A stretch of 64,000 bases of DNA. It comes from Paenibacillus vini. Its GTDB lineage: Bacteria > Bacillota > Bacilli > Paenibacillales > Paenibacillaceae. The stretch lies in contig NZ_BOSL01000009.1 in NCBI RefSeq assembly GCF_018403325.1, positions 124,001 to 188,000 of the forward strand, given 5' to 3'. Shown here in pieces: positions 1 through 8,062 of this stretch. The number at the start of each line of letters is the position of its first letter. The first letter of the stretch is position 1. The translations under genes and the position numbers were made by a program. Below the pieces are notes generated by a model. That model searched no databases. It had not been told where the DNA came from and saw nothing but the letters and a program-made list of their open reading frames with translations.

Positions 1-948
1 CAGTCCGAGACAGGTGCTGATGAGGTACAGGAACATTACGGCCTGCTTATGGTTTAAGCCGGCGCGCAGCAGCCGGTAGTGAACCTGGCTGGCATCGGCC
101 TGATAAATGGCTTTGCCCTGCAGGAAACGTTTGATGACAACGAACAGGTTGTCAAAAATCGGAACCCCCAACGCCAGCACGGGAATAAACAGGGAGAGTA
201 CGGTCGCCTGTTTGAAAGCTCCGTCCAGTGCGATCACGGCAAGCATGAATCCGAGGAACGTCGCTCCTGCATCGCCCATAAATACTTTTGCCGGCGGTTT
301 ATTATACCTGAGATAGGCAAGCGTCACACCGATAAGCGTAATGGATAGCATCGCGGATGTGGTCTGACCCTTAGTCAAAGCGACCACAAACAAGGTTACG
401 GCCGAAATCGCGGACAAGCCGCCAGCCAATCCATCCAGTCCGTCCGAAAAATTAATAACGGTCGTTACGCCGAAAATCCAGAGAATCGTCAATATAAACT
501 GCAGCCATACCGGCAAAAGTACATAGTCCCCGCTGAACGGATTGACGAAGCCGCTGAAAGAAATTCCAGAGGCGAACACCAGCACGGCAGCCGATACTTG
601 TACGATCAGCTTCGGTAGGGCAGGGAAGTCTTTACCTTTGGTTTTGAACCAGTCATCGACGGTTCCGATCACAAGCAGCAGAATACCGCCCAGGAACAGA
701 GCGCCTGTCTGCATCGAGAAATCCCGTGTAAAAAGGAGGTACGAGATAAAAAATCCTGCAAAGATCGCATAGCTGGCTGTCAGCGGGATCGGATTGCGAT
801 GGATTTTTCGTTCGACATCCTCTCTGGGCTTATCCACGAAATCAAGCCGGAACGCCAGTCTCCCCAACGGGGGAATCAGAAAATAGACAATGAGAAACGA
901 GAGCAAAAAAGAATAGATATATAAGATTGTAGTCACCACCAAGGCCAT
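1..948 (-). CDS. tagO: Undecaprenyl-phosphate GlcNAc-1-phosphate transferase (partial, 3' end outside window)
   Basis: Membrane enzyme that moves a GlcNAc-1-phosphate (or similar HexNAc-1-phosphate) to undecaprenyl phosphate, the first step of teichoic acid or other wall-polymer synthesis. Translating the minus strand from an ATG at 948 gives 316 codons open to the window edge, with hydrophobic helices throughout and the family motifs in order: GTVDDWF (catalytic Asp pair), NFSDGLDGLAGG and MGDAGATFLGF. This is the MraY/WecA/TagO superfamily; MraY is less likely because the locus is not a mur/dcw cluster. The RBS before the ATG is weak, so the start is only probable. Substrate is inferred from family, not seen. 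Confidence 0.85.
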   Translation of the reverse strand, partial: MALVVTTILYIYSFLLSFLIVYFLIPPLGRLAFRLDFVDKPREDVERKIHRNPIPLTASYAIFAGFFISYLLFTRDFSMQTGALFLGGILLLVIGTVDDWFKTKGKDFPALPKLIVQVSAAVLVFASGISFSGFVNPFSGDYVLLPVWLQFILTILWIFGVTTVINFSDGLDGLAGGLSAISAVTLFVVALTKGQTTSAMLSITLIGVTLAYLRYNKPPAKVFMGDAGATFLGFMLAVIALDGAFKQATVLSLFIPVLALGVPIFDNLFVVIKRFLQGKAIYQADASQVHYRLLRAGLNHKQAVMFLYLISTCLGL

Positions 949-1009
949 TTTTACTTTACTTGCTAAGTCTTATTATAAAAAGAAACATGAATTCTGTCGA
1001 ACAATTAAA

Positions 1010-2452
1010 TCACGAATGGCCCGGTTTCGCTTGCCGGGGCTTAACCCGCATCCGTTGAACGGAGACGAGCAGGGCCAGCAGACAAATGCCCATCGCCGTC
1101 CAAAAAACCGTATGCAGCGCATGCAGCGCGGCTTCGGGCTCTCCGGATGACAAAGGCCTTAAATAGCTGAGACGTGAAGAGTAAATCGATATGGACAGGG
1201 AAGTGCCGAGCACCATGCCAATATTTCTCACCAACGCATTCAATCCTCCGGCGGTTCCCAGCTTGTCCCGGGACACCGAACCCATAATGCTGGAGTTGTT
1301 CGGGGATTGGAACAAGCCGCCGCCCAGTCCGAATAGTCCGAGATGTAGCCCTACCATCCATGCGCTCTCATTCGTCGACAGCGTGTTCAGCAGTCCGAAG
1401 GCGAGTGCGTTGACAATGAGCCCGGCGGTAGTCAGGGAATACGAGCCGATCTTGTCGGACAGCCAACCGGAGATGGGAGCGACAACGGCCATGACTAGCG
1501 GGTAGACCATCATCGTGTATCCGGTTTTGGCCGGAGAGAACCCGAGAACGTCATGCATATAGAACGGCATCAACACATTGGTAAAGAACAGGGCGACGAA
1601 GGAAAGGAGCGCCGTAATATTCCCGATCGCAAAGGCCGGAATCCGGTAAAGACTGAAATCGAGCATCGGGTAGCGGGTTCTTTTTTCCCATAAGTAGAAC
1701 AAGATCAGCACCACAAGGGATAACCCTCCGCCGATCCAAACGGTAGGGGAGAGCCAGCCCCAGTCTTGTCCGCCCGAAATGACGTATAGAAACGCCACCA
1801 TGCCGACCATGAAGAGCGTGGAGCCCGTGTAATCGAACGGCTGCTGTTCCTTGCGGTTGCGGTCCTTGGGCAGAATAAACCAGCCCGCGATAAATCCGAA
1901 GATCCCGATAGGGACGTTAATCCAGAAAATCGACGTCCAGCCCAGATGCTCGACCAGAATGCCGCCGATCCCCGGTCCGGTCAACGAGCCGAGCGATACC
2001 ATGGTTCCGGTGATCCCCATAGCTCGCCCGCGTCCTTTGCTGGAGAACACCTCGGCGATAATCGCCTGGCTGTTGGACATGAGGCACGCGGCTCCCAGCG
2101 CTTGGAGTATTCGGGAGCCGATCAAAAGGCCGAGTGAGCCGGATATTCCGCAAAGGGCCGAACCGATGGCGAATATCAGAAAGCCGTAATTGTAAATTCT
2201 GCTGCGACCGAACATATCCGAAATTTTGCCCATGATCGGTAAAGTTGCGCATATCGTTAGCAAATACGCGGTAAGTACCCACTGGACGACATGAATGGGA
2301 GCGCTGAGTTCCCCGGCGATCGTGGGCAACGCCACATTGGCGATGCTTCCGTCCAAGGTCGACATAAAGGTGCCGAGAGAAACATTGGCGAGTATCACCC
2401 ACGGGCTGGTTAGCCAGGTGGATTTTGCAGGTTTGTTATGTTCTTGTGCCAA
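1010..2452 (-). CDS. MFS drug exporter, DHA2 (EmrB/QacA) family
   Basis: A 480-residue proton-coupled efflux transporter of the 14-helix DHA2 family. The N-terminal helix contains TFMSTLDGSIANVALPTI (the usual DHA2 first-helix motif with the D), followed by the loop motif GKISDMFGRSR (MFS motif A) and the GSLTGPGIGGIL segment typical of motif C antiporters. Length and about 14 hydrophobic segments fit. The start is TTG with GAGG 8 bases upstream. It is monocistronic and divergent from the GpsB-like gene; the roughly 175-base gap holds promoters for both, with TATAAT on the minus strand near 2508. Substrate cannot be told from sequence. Confidence 0.88.
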   Translation of the reverse strand: MAQEHNKPAKSTWLTSPWVILANVSLGTFMSTLDGSIANVALPTIAGELSAPIHVVQWVLTAYLLTICATLPIMGKISDMFGRSRIYNYGFLIFAIGSALCGISGSLGLLIGSRILQALGAACLMSNSQAIIAEVFSSKGRGRAMGITGTMVSLGSLTGPGIGGILVEHLGWTSIFWINVPIGIFGFIAGWFILPKDRNRKEQQPFDYTGSTLFMVGMVAFLYVISGGQDWGWLSPTVWIGGGLSLVVLILFYLWEKRTRYPMLDFSLYRIPAFAIGNITALLSFVALFFTNVLMPFYMHDVLGFSPAKTGYTMMVYPLVMAVVAPISGWLSDKIGSYSLTTAGLIVNALAFGLLNTLSTNESAWMVGLHLGLFGLGGGLFQSPNNSSIMGSVSRDKLGTAGGLNALVRNIGMVLGTSLSISIYSSRLSYLRPLSSGEPEAALHALHTVFWTAMGICLLALLVSVQRMRVKPRQAKPGHS

Positions 2453-2540
2453 GATGATAACCTCTTTTCAACTGCCGCTTTGGTATAATTTCGCTTTTTG
2501 TATTATATCATGGGGAGTGTAGGTTTACTCTGCGCCGTCA

Positions 2541-2569
2541 TTGCGTCGAAAATCCGATTTAATTATGAT
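2541..2569 (+). promoter_or_regulatory. SigA-type promoter of the GpsB-like gene
   Basis: TTGCGT (2541-2546), a 17-base spacer and TATGAT (2564-2569), about 60 bases before the GpsB-like start codon. Confidence 0.6.
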
Positions 2570-2628
2570 ACATTATATAGGGTATTAATAATGAAAAAAT
2601 GTAAGCTTTAGGGTATGGAGGGATACTC

Positions 2629-3006
2629 ATGCAAGATGAATACTCGCGCAAGCTGGAGGACCAGAAAGGACTGTTCCGGCAACTGGGCATCAAGCTGGAT
2701 GCGCTCGCTATTCACGAAAAGGATTTCGACGTTAAGATGCGGGGCTACGAAAAAGAAGAAGTCGACCGTTTCCTTGATGACGTGATTATGGATTACGAAC
2801 GTTTTTACGATATTATTACGGACCTGCTGGACAAATATAAAGAAATCCAGCGCCGCCAGGCTTACTGGGAGGAAGAGAAAAAGTCTCTGGCCGCCCGCAA
2901 GCCGCAGATCGATACGGAAAACTCGGTCGACCGCCGGATTGTGGAGGATGGCATCCGCCAACTGGAACGCAATCTGGAACAGTTGAAATTGCATATTCGT
3001 GGATAA
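2629..3006 (+). CDS. gpsB: DivIVA-domain cell-division protein, GpsB-like
   Basis: A 125-residue cytoplasmic coiled-coil protein. Residues about 48-75 carry the DivIVA/GpsB membrane-binding signature ([19 protein letters not shown], then [12 protein letters not shown]), followed by a long coiled coil and a short C-terminal helix ([14 protein letters not shown]) placed like the GpsB trimerisation helix. GpsB couples penicillin-binding proteins to the division machinery in Firmicutes. Compared with the usual roughly 100-residue GpsB it has about 25 extra N-terminal residues before the signature. GGAGGG lies 6 bases before the ATG. It is followed at once by a terminator, so it is monocistronic. 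A DivIVA-like paralog rather than true GpsB is possible. Confidence 0.75.
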   Translation: MQDEYSRKLEDQKGLFRQLGIKLDALAIHEKDFDVKMRGYEKEEVDRFLDDVIMDYERFYDIITDLLDKYKEIQRRQAYWEEEKKSLAARKPQIDTENSVDRRIVEDGIRQLERNLEQLKLHIRG

Positions 3007-3012
3007 AATCAT

Positions 3013-3052
3013 AATAAGGAACCGGCGATTTTGCCAGGTTCCTTATTTTTTA
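3013..3052 (+). terminator. Intrinsic terminator after GpsB-like gene
   Basis: Perfect 11-base stem AATAAGGAACC / GGTTCCTTATT followed by a T-rich run. Confidence 0.85.
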
Positions 3053-3307
3053 GATATCAGAAAGTATAAACTTCGGAGCATTAGCTGCCTGATATCGCAA
3101 GAAAAACTTCCGCCAAACGCGGTCTGGCTTCCATGAAAGTGCGTCGATAGACGTTTTTCTTATGTTTCTTAATGAATTTGAGGATGTAATTCCTTGCGCA
3201 GGTAAGTGCAGGCGAATAAACAGCTATCTTTTTACGCAAACTTCTAAAAAGAAATCGGAACGAAAAGACCGGAAGGCGATCTTCACGGGATGTTCATGTT
3301 TTAAACG
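3053..3307. other. Intergenic stretch without recognised content
   Basis: About 255 bases between the GpsB-like terminator and the dps promoter. On the minus strand an unstarted open frame of about 60 codons with a Lys/Arg-rich translation runs through it, with no RBS or start I can support. No repeat or RNA structure was recognised. Confidence 0.4.
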
Positions 3308-3336
3308 TTGCACTATGTACGGTATGGTGGTATGAT
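3308..3336 (+). promoter_or_regulatory. SigA-type promoter of dps
   Basis: TTGCAC (3308-3313), a 17-base spacer and TATGAT (3331-3336). The predicted start site falls about 3343, inside or just before the PerR-box-like palindrome. Confidence 0.7.
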
Positions 3337-3347
3337 TATAACAATAT

Positions 3348-3362
3348 TTAGAATTAGTCTAA
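3348..3362. promoter_or_regulatory. PerR-box-like operator of dps
   Basis: TTAGAATTAGTCTAA matches the PerR consensus TTATAATnATTATAA at 12 of 15 positions (counting the n as matched) and forms a TTTAGA/TCTAAA inverted repeat. It sits just downstream of the -10 box, a position that would block initiation. In Bacillus subtilis the dps homologue mrgA is repressed by PerR; the assignment here is inference from match and position. Confidence 0.6.
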
Positions 3363-3429
3363 ATTTAAAGTATCTTTCTAGTGCTGCTATCTCTACTTTA
3401 ACATTATATTTTAATTGGAGGGAATTGAA

Positions 3430-3894
3430 ATGACAAATCAAAACTTGACCCAAAACGAACTGGCTCTGGAAAAGCAACTGAACCTGCAAATTGCGAACTG
3501 GACTGTCCTGTATACGAAGCTGCACAATTTCCACTGGTTTGTGAAAGGTCCAAACTTCTTTACTCTGCATGAAAAATTTGAAGAGCTGTACAATGAAGTT
3601 GCCGCAAATATTGACGAGCTTGCAGAACGTTTGCTGGCCATTGGCGGAAAACCGGTAGCAACCCTTCGCGATTCCCTGTCCGTCGCTTCCTTATCCGAAG
3701 CTGCCGGCGGTGAAGCTCCAGAAGCTATGGTCGCTGCGATCGTTGCGGACTTTACGACGCTGCAAGGCGAATTGAAGCAAGGCATGGAAGCTGCAGAGGA
3801 AGCGCAAGACGAAGCTACTAGCGACCTCTTGTTGGGGATCTTGTCTTCGCTTGAGAAGCATAACTGGATGTTGAACGCCTATTTGGGCAAATAA
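3430..3894 (+). CDS. dps: Dps-family ferritin-like DNA-protection protein
   Basis: A 154-residue four-helix ferritin-like protein that oxidises and stores iron and protects DNA under peroxide stress; it assembles as a dodecamer. The ferroxidase signature is visible: HNFHWFVKGPNFFTLHEKFEELY followed about ten residues later by NIDELAERLLAIGG (His, Asp and Glu ligands across the subunit interface). The start is the ATG 7 bases after GGAGGG; an in-frame TTG five codons upstream lies in the RBS. The gene is monocistronic, with a PerR-box-like site at the promoter and a strong terminator, consistent with peroxide control. Confidence 0.92.
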   Translation: MTNQNLTQNELALEKQLNLQIANWTVLYTKLHNFHWFVKGPNFFTLHEKFEELYNEVAANIDELAERLLAIGGKPVATLRDSLSVASLSEAAGGEAPEAMVAAIVADFTTLQGELKQGMEAAEEAQDEATSDLLLGILSSLEKHNWMLNAYLGK

Positions 3895-3925
3895 TTATCC
3901 ACTGTTGGTTTAGCTATAATGGAGC

Positions 3926-3957
3926 AGGCCCCGCCATTGGTGGGGCTTGTTTTTTTG
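3926..3957 (+). terminator. Intrinsic terminator after dps
   Basis: Stem AGGCCCCGCC / GGTGGGGCTT (one G-T pair) with a 3-base loop and a run of seven or more T. Confidence 0.88.
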
Positions 3958-4032
3958 CGTTTTAGATTATTTATAGGAGATTTGAGTTAATTGGAAAATG
4001 TGATTCCAGTGATCATTTGCGCAAAAACCTCC

Positions 4033-4062
4033 TTGCCAGTCGCACTCGCATCCGTGTACACT
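4033..4062 (+). promoter_or_regulatory. Candidate promoter of nuclease/winged-helix gene 1
   Basis: TTGCCA (4033-4038), an 18-base spacer and TACACT (4057-4062). A TCCGT pentamer (4051-4055) and an inverted ACGGA (4077-4081) flank the presumed start site; both match the core of the downstream repeat motif, which could mean autoregulation, but two pentamers may be chance. Confidence 0.35.
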
Positions 4063-4092
4063 ATGGTTAGGAATTGACGGAGTGAAGAACAC

Positions 4093-4146
4093 GCCGTTTC
4101 ATTGCATTTGCCTATTGCGGGCGATGTCATGGAACGGCTTTTTTTA
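4093..4146 (+). terminator. Leader terminator/attenuator before nuclease/winged-helix gene 1
   Basis: GCCGTTTCAT (4093-4102) pairs with ATGGAACGGC (4129-4138), nine of ten positions Watson-Crick, and is followed by seven T. It lies between the candidate promoter and the RBS of the gene, so it would interrupt transcription into it unless overcome. The second paralog has the same arrangement. Confidence 0.6.
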
Positions 4147-4168
4147 TTTTTCGAGAGGCGGTGGAATC

Positions 4169-4816
4169 ATGTTCGATCAAAAGTATGAAGAATGGATTTC
4201 TTTGAATCTGAAGGAGGAGGAGAATCCTAGGCGACGCGAACTGCTTGAGAAAGGATTGGGGCATGGGACGGTCGAGTTTTTACGCTCAGTTTGGTATCCT
4301 GCGGTGGGTAATTTTAATTACTTGTATCCTGAATGGGAAGTACGCGATTTTAACAATGGTTATCGGTATCTGGACCTTGCTTATATGCCGGGCGGTGCAA
4401 AAGGCGGGATTGAAATCCAAGGGTACGGACCCCACGCGAGAGACCTTGATGTCAGACGGTTTAAGGATCTATGCATGCGACACAGCATGCTGGCCCTCGA
4501 TGGATGGGTGTTTCTGCCTATCGCCTACCTATCCATCAAAGAGGAACCGAAACAATGCCAGCAGCTCATCCTCTCCTTCGTCGGTAAATTTCTTTCGACC
4601 GATGTGTCGGTATCGGCCGAGATGGGGTGGGCGGAAGCGGAAACGATGCGTTTTGCGCGCCGGTTGCTGCGTCCTTTTTCCCCATCCGAACTCGCACTCC
4701 ACCTTCGACTGTCGGATCGCCACACTCGCCGCATTTTGCACCGTATGGTTGAGTTGCAAATTTTGCGCGTCGCAGGAGAGGGCAGCCAGCGCTATCGCAA
4801 ATATCAACTGCGATAG
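4169..4816 (+). CDS. PD-(D/E)XK (Vsr/DUF559-like) nuclease-fold protein with C-terminal winged helix, paralog 1
   Basis: A 215-residue protein. Residues about 40-125 show the Vsr/DUF559-like arrangement: YLDLAY (Asp69), then GGIEIQG (Glu82, Gln84), His89 and Asp92, an Arg-rich helix and a final GWVFLPI strand. Residues about 158-215 form a winged helix (SPSELALHLRLSDRHTRRIL recognition region). The product at 19438-20109 has the same residues at the same numbers (Asp69, Glu82, His89, Asp92), with Asp instead of Gln at 84. The start at 4169 follows GAGAGGCGGTGG; the frame stays open upstream but runs through the leader hairpin. It is followed by 11-base tandem repeats and two four-site arrays. 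Nuclease activity and repeat recognition are inferences; a transcription factor that lost activity is possible. Confidence 0.6.
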   Translation: MFDQKYEEWISLNLKEEENPRRRELLEKGLGHGTVEFLRSVWYPAVGNFNYLYPEWEVRDFNNGYRYLDLAYMPGGAKGGIEIQGYGPHARDLDVRRFKDLCMRHSMLALDGWVFLPIAYLSIKEEPKQCQQLILSFVGKFLSTDVSVSAEMGWAEAETMRFARRLLRPFSPSELALHLRLSDRHTRRILHRMVELQILRVAGEGSQRYRKYQLR

Positions 4817-4920
4817 CAGATGGGCAAGAGGCGGAAACCAAGGTGGGTGTAAAGGCGTCGCGGACTACAGTTTGACGTGAAATGTACTCGTTGTGAACTC
4901 ACCAGAACTACCTAAAAGTA

Positions 4921-4999
4921 CTTGCAAAGAACTCGAAATAACTTGCAAAGTGCTCGCAAAGAACTCGCAAAGTGTTCGCAAAGAACTCGCAAAGTAGCT
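4921..4999. repeat. 11-base tandem repeat, about seven copies
   Basis: Head-to-tail copies of CTCGCAAAGAA / CTCGCAAAGTG with a few substitutions and one 10-base copy, between the 3' end of nuclease/winged-helix gene 1 and the first four-site array. No reading frame is conserved. Confidence 0.85.
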
Positions 5000-5010
5000 C
5001 GTCCAACGTC

Positions 5011-5193
5011 TAACGGACATAGGAGCCGTTAAACCGTGCAAAAAGGTAAGTTTGAAAATCTAACGGACACAGAAGACGCTAACTCACGAAAATCGCTCAA
5101 AATCTGATGGCGAAGCCCCATTTAAGGGCTCTGGTGTCCGTTAGATTTAGAAAGGAGCCAAATTTGAGGGAATAACGTCCCTGGTGTCCGTTA
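5011..5193. repeat. Four-site hairpin array A (TAACGGACA family)
   Basis: Four 21-base sites at 5011-5031 (+), 5061-5081 (+), 5123-5143 (-) and 5173-5193 (-). Each begins TAACGGACA and ends near CGTTA, so most can form a short hairpin (the first is TAACGG-N9-CCGTTA). Start-to-start spacing is 50, 62 and 50 bases. The ++-- order gives the whole 183 bases two-fold symmetry, and the outer spacers are partly complementary to each other (14 of 29 by eye). Confidence 0.85.
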
Positions 5194-5221
5194 GAGAACC
5201 TACTAGTGTTGAGCCGACTTT

Positions 5222-5404
5222 TAACGGACATAGGAGCCGTTAAACCGTGCAAAAAGGTAAGTTTGAAATTCTAACGGACACAGAAGACGCTAACTCACGA
5301 AAATCGCCCAAAATCTGATGGCGAAGCCCCATTTAAGGGCTATGATGTCCGTTAGATTTAGAAAGGAGCCAAATTTGAGAGAATAGCGTCCCTGCTGTCC
5401 GTTA
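5222..5404. repeat. Four-site hairpin array B, tandem duplicate of array A
   Basis: Sites at 5222-5242, 5272-5292, 5334-5354 and 5384-5404 in ++-- order, spacing 50-62-50. It is nearly identical to array A including the spacers, offset by 211 bases, so a recent tandem duplication. Confidence 0.85.
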
Positions 5405-5418
5405 GAGTAACAACACTG

Positions 5419-5640
5419 GTGATGGATCCGACTTCACATTGCACGGAATCATACTATTGTCCCTATATGCCGCAAATTTCTAATTTACTTGTTCTACGAG
5501 ACGCATTGGCCAGACTACTTTACTCACAGCTATACGACGAGCGAGAAACATACTACGGTTGGTTAATTGCATCATTAGTAAAATGCCGGAAAAAGTTTAC
5601 GCAAATTGAAGCTCTCAATTGGTTGGATACGTTTGGTTAG
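5419..5640 (+). CDS. Small hypothetical ORF, doubtful
   Basis: An open frame of 73 codons (GTG 5419, or ATG 5422) beginning 15 bases after array B. The translation has a plausible amphipathic middle (DALARLLYSQLYDERETYYGW) but no recognised domain and no convincing RBS. It may be real and small, or a chance frame. I cannot name a function. Confidence 0.2.
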   Translation: MMDPTSHCTESYYCPYMPQISNLLVLRDALARLLYSQLYDERETYYGWLIASLVKCRKKFTQIEALNWLDTFG

Positions 5641-5679
5641 AAATGTGCTTGCTTGCCTGGTATGTCGATAGGAATAGTT

Positions 5680-5704
5680 GTTTTGTTTTCTGAAGGGGGG
5701 GTAA
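5680..5704 (+). promoter_or_regulatory. SigB-like promoter candidate for KGG-repeat protein
   Basis: GTTTTG, 13 bases, GGGTAA: 4/6 and 5/6 matches to the general-stress consensus GTTTAA-N12-15-GGGTAT. Bacillus subtilis gsiB uses SigB. Whether this organism has a SigB-type factor cannot be seen here. Confidence 0.35.
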
Positions 5705-5761
5705 TACAATAGCGTACCGATGAACGGTACCATCCAAACAAACGATAAGGAGAGATTTCAA

Positions 5762-6097
5762 ATGGCAAACAACAACCGAGATGGGAAAATGAGCCGTGAG
5801 GAAGCTGGTCGTATGGGCGGAGAGGCAACGGCCAAAAACCACGATAAGGATTTTTATCAGGAGATCGGTAAAAAGGGTGGGGAAGCCACTTCCCGCAATC
5901 ATGATAAAGACTTCTATCAAGAAATTGGCCAAAAGGGCGGGGAGGCTACTTCACGCTCGCACGATAAGGATTTTTATCAGGAGATCGGACAAAAAGGCGG
6001 CGAAGCGCGCAGCGATTCAGATGGCAATAACGGCAAGATGAGCCGTGAAGAGGCTGGTCGCAAGGGCGGCGAAGCAAGAGCACGTCAGCGGAAATAA
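5762..6097 (+). CDS. gsiB: KGG-motif general stress protein, GsiB-like
   Basis: A 111-residue, highly hydrophilic, Gly/Lys/Glu-rich protein made of KGG (stress-induced bacterial acidophilic) repeats, resembling plant LEA-like proteins and B. subtilis GsiB. Opening and closing copies carry KMSREEAGRxGGEA; between them are three tandem 20-residue units of the type HDKDFYQEIGKKGGEATSR, encoded by 60-base repeats at 5837-5896, 5897-5956 and 5957-6016. The start is the ATG 7 bases after AAGGAGA; the frame is open further upstream without an RBS. Probably a desiccation or osmotic protectant (inference from family). Confidence 0.85.
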   Translation: MANNNRDGKMSREEAGRMGGEATAKNHDKDFYQEIGKKGGEATSRNHDKDFYQEIGQKGGEATSRSHDKDFYQEIGQKGGEARSDSDGNNGKMSREEAGRKGGEARARQRK

Positions 6098-6160
6098 TCT
6101 AGCGGAAAAGCGTTCGGTAGAGAATGCGGCGCTGAGGCTGCAGCGTTAAATTATAATTGA

Positions 6161-6195
6161 AACGCCCCTCATCCTTAGGATGAGGGGCGTTTTGC
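6161..6195. terminator. Bidirectional terminator between gsiB-like gene and chemoreceptor gene
   Basis: Perfect 14-base stem AACGCCCCTCATCC / GGATGAGGGGCGTT with a 3-base loop and T on the + side; the A-rich left flank gives T on the minus strand. The genes on either side are convergent. Confidence 0.88.
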
Positions 6196-6210
6196 GATCA
6201 GTGCCGCGTA

Positions 6211-7905
6211 TTAGACTTTAAAGCGGTCGATCAAAGTGTGCAGCCTTTCCGATAGATCGGAGAGGAAGGTAGCGGAAGCATCGACTTCCTGCATGGCTGC
6301 AAGTTGTTCCTCGGAAGCCGCGGACATGGTCTGGGTTCCGTCGACAGTTCCGTTAGCCACGTTTACAAGCTGCTCCATTGCTTCCACCAGCACTTTGGAG
6401 TTCACGGACAATTGACGAACCGTTTCGCTGACATTTTCAACGGCTTCGGCGGAATTCTTGGTCGATTGTTGAATTTCAAGGAAGGAGTTCCCTGCGTTTA
6501 CGACAAGCTCGGTCCCAAGCTTCACTTCAAGAGTTGCCTCTTCCATGGTATCCGCGGTCGCTTCCATTTGTTTAATAATAAAGTTAATGAGTGAGGCGAT
6601 CTGTTTGGCCGAGTCCGCGGACCGCTCGGCGAGCTTCCGGACGGAGGAAGCGACGACCGCAAAGCCGCTGCCATGCTCGCCGGCCCGGGCGGCCTCGATG
6701 GCGGCATTGATCGCAAGCAGGTTTGTTTCTGCTGCAATCTCTGTTATGATGTCGAGAATATTCTGAATTTCCCTCGAATGACTGCTTAGCTGTCCTATGT
6801 TGGAGGAGAGGCTTACGATCTTGTCTTCAATTGTATTCATTTGCTTAACGCCAAGCTGAATGGAGGTTCCACCATCCTTGGCGGCTTCAGCGGAAATCCG
6901 GGCTTCCTCCGATACATGGTCGGCCGTATTTACGATCTGGCTGATAAAAGCGGACATTTCCTGAAGGGCTGCCGAGCTTTGCTCCAGATTTTGCAGCTGT
7001 TTCTCCGCGCCTTCAGCCAGCTCTTGAATTATGTATACTGTTTGCTCGCTGGCCTTTCCGGTTTCCTCGGCACTGGCCGACAGTTCCTGGGAAGAGGAGG
7101 CCACCTGCATGGATGTTTCATTTACCTCGGTAATCAACTGGCGTAATTGTAACGTCATGTTGCCAAAATCCCGAGATAAGGTTCCCACTTCATCTTTGCT
7201 GGAGATAGATAGTGGCTCTACGGTCAAGTTGCCTTGGGCGACCAGGTTGACCTGTTTCGATAATTGCTCGATCGGACGTATCATCCGGTGAATAAAGAGA
7301 TAGACGGCAACGATAGCCAGCAGGAACACTGCTCCTCCAATAATAAAAGGTAGGGCAATGATATCCCAAACCCGCTCATGAATGATGGAGGCATCGAAGT
7401 TAATCGCCATCAGGCCGACGATTTCTTTGGTCGGGTCATGGTCTTTATAAATCGGACCGTAGCCTGTCAGAAGCCCAACGCCATCATAGGTGTAGATTTT
7501 TGTATAAACGGAATGCTTGCTGTGCATAATCATATCGCGATCATCTTCGCTGAAGTAAAAATCGTCTCCGGCTTTATATCCGCGCTGTTTCAAATTTTGA
7601 TCCGCGGCCAGGATTTTACCGTCCAAAGAAAGAATAAACACTTCCTTGAAGAGCGATTTGTGGTTTACGGTCCAGTTTAAACGTTCCTCCAGGGCTCCAA
7701 GATCGGAAGTATCCCCTTTAGCGAGTCGTTCAATGATTCCAGGATCCACAAGGCCAGTCGTGATGTTGGCACAGCCTACCGTTTCGATTCCGACAGACTC
7801 TTCCACTTGTCTGTAGGCCGTCTGGTAGCTGAAGAAGCCGATGAGTGCGCTCACAAGCAGGAGCACCCCGATAATGCCGGCAGTTATTTTTCTAGCGAAT
7901 CCCAT
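6211..7905 (-). CDS. Methyl-accepting chemotaxis protein (1)
   Basis: Membrane chemoreceptor that signals to CheA/CheW. The order is: N-terminal membrane helix (about residues 8-28), an extracytoplasmic sensor of about 150 residues with a single-Cache-like look ([17 protein letters not shown]), a second membrane helix near 185-210, HAMP ([13 protein letters not shown]), and a long cytoplasmic coiled coil with the signalling tip [20 protein letters not shown]. After the tip it reads [11 protein letters not shown] where most receptors have VVADEVRKLAE. Two ATGs are possible; the downstream one at 7905 has GGGGA at 6 bases, whereas the one at 7911 abuts it. Monocistronic. Ligand unknown. Confidence 0.9.
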   Translation of the reverse strand: MGFARKITAGIIGVLLLVSALIGFFSYQTAYRQVEESVGIETVGCANITTGLVDPGIIERLAKGDTSDLGALEERLNWTVNHKSLFKEVFILSLDGKILAADQNLKQRGYKAGDDFYFSEDDRDMIMHSKHSVYTKIYTYDGVGLLTGYGPIYKDHDPTKEIVGLMAINFDASIIHERVWDIIALPFIIGGAVFLLAIVAVYLFIHRMIRPIEQLSKQVNLVAQGNLTVEPLSISSKDEVGTLSRDFGNMTLQLRQLITEVNETSMQVASSSQELSASAEETGKASEQTVYIIQELAEGAEKQLQNLEQSSAALQEMSAFISQIVNTADHVSEEARISAEAAKDGGTSIQLGVKQMNTIEDKIVSLSSNIGQLSSHSREIQNILDIITEIAAETNLLAINAAIEAARAGEHGSGFAVVASSVRKLAERSADSAKQIASLINFIIKQMEATADTMEEATLEVKLGTELVVNAGNSFLEIQQSTKNSAEAVENVSETVRQLSVNSKVLVEAMEQLVNVANGTVDGTQTMSAASEEQLAAMQEVDASATFLSDLSERLHTLIDRFKV

Positions 7906-8062
7906 ACTCATTCCCCAATCATAATAGGTTGCTGTTGTACAAGGTGTGAAGTCTAAATCACATTATATAGTAGTAATGTTTTGAGAATTTATTAGCTTAA
8001 TCATTCAAAGTGTGACAAAATAGTGAATTTTCATATAAATTGTGACAAGTGAGGCGATGTTT

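Noticed and set aside
3084-3260. Minus-strand unstarted frame with a basic translation upstream of dps
   Set aside because: No start codon with RBS and no recognised motif; could be a gene remnant but cannot be supported.
4093-4146. Riboswitch
   Set aside because: A terminator hairpin is present but no known aptamer core was recognised in the short leader; called an attenuator only.
4921-5404. CRISPR array
   Set aside because: Repeats are an 11-base tandem and inverted 21-base hairpins at 50/62/50 with conserved spacers between A and B; not direct repeats with unique spacers, and no cas genes.
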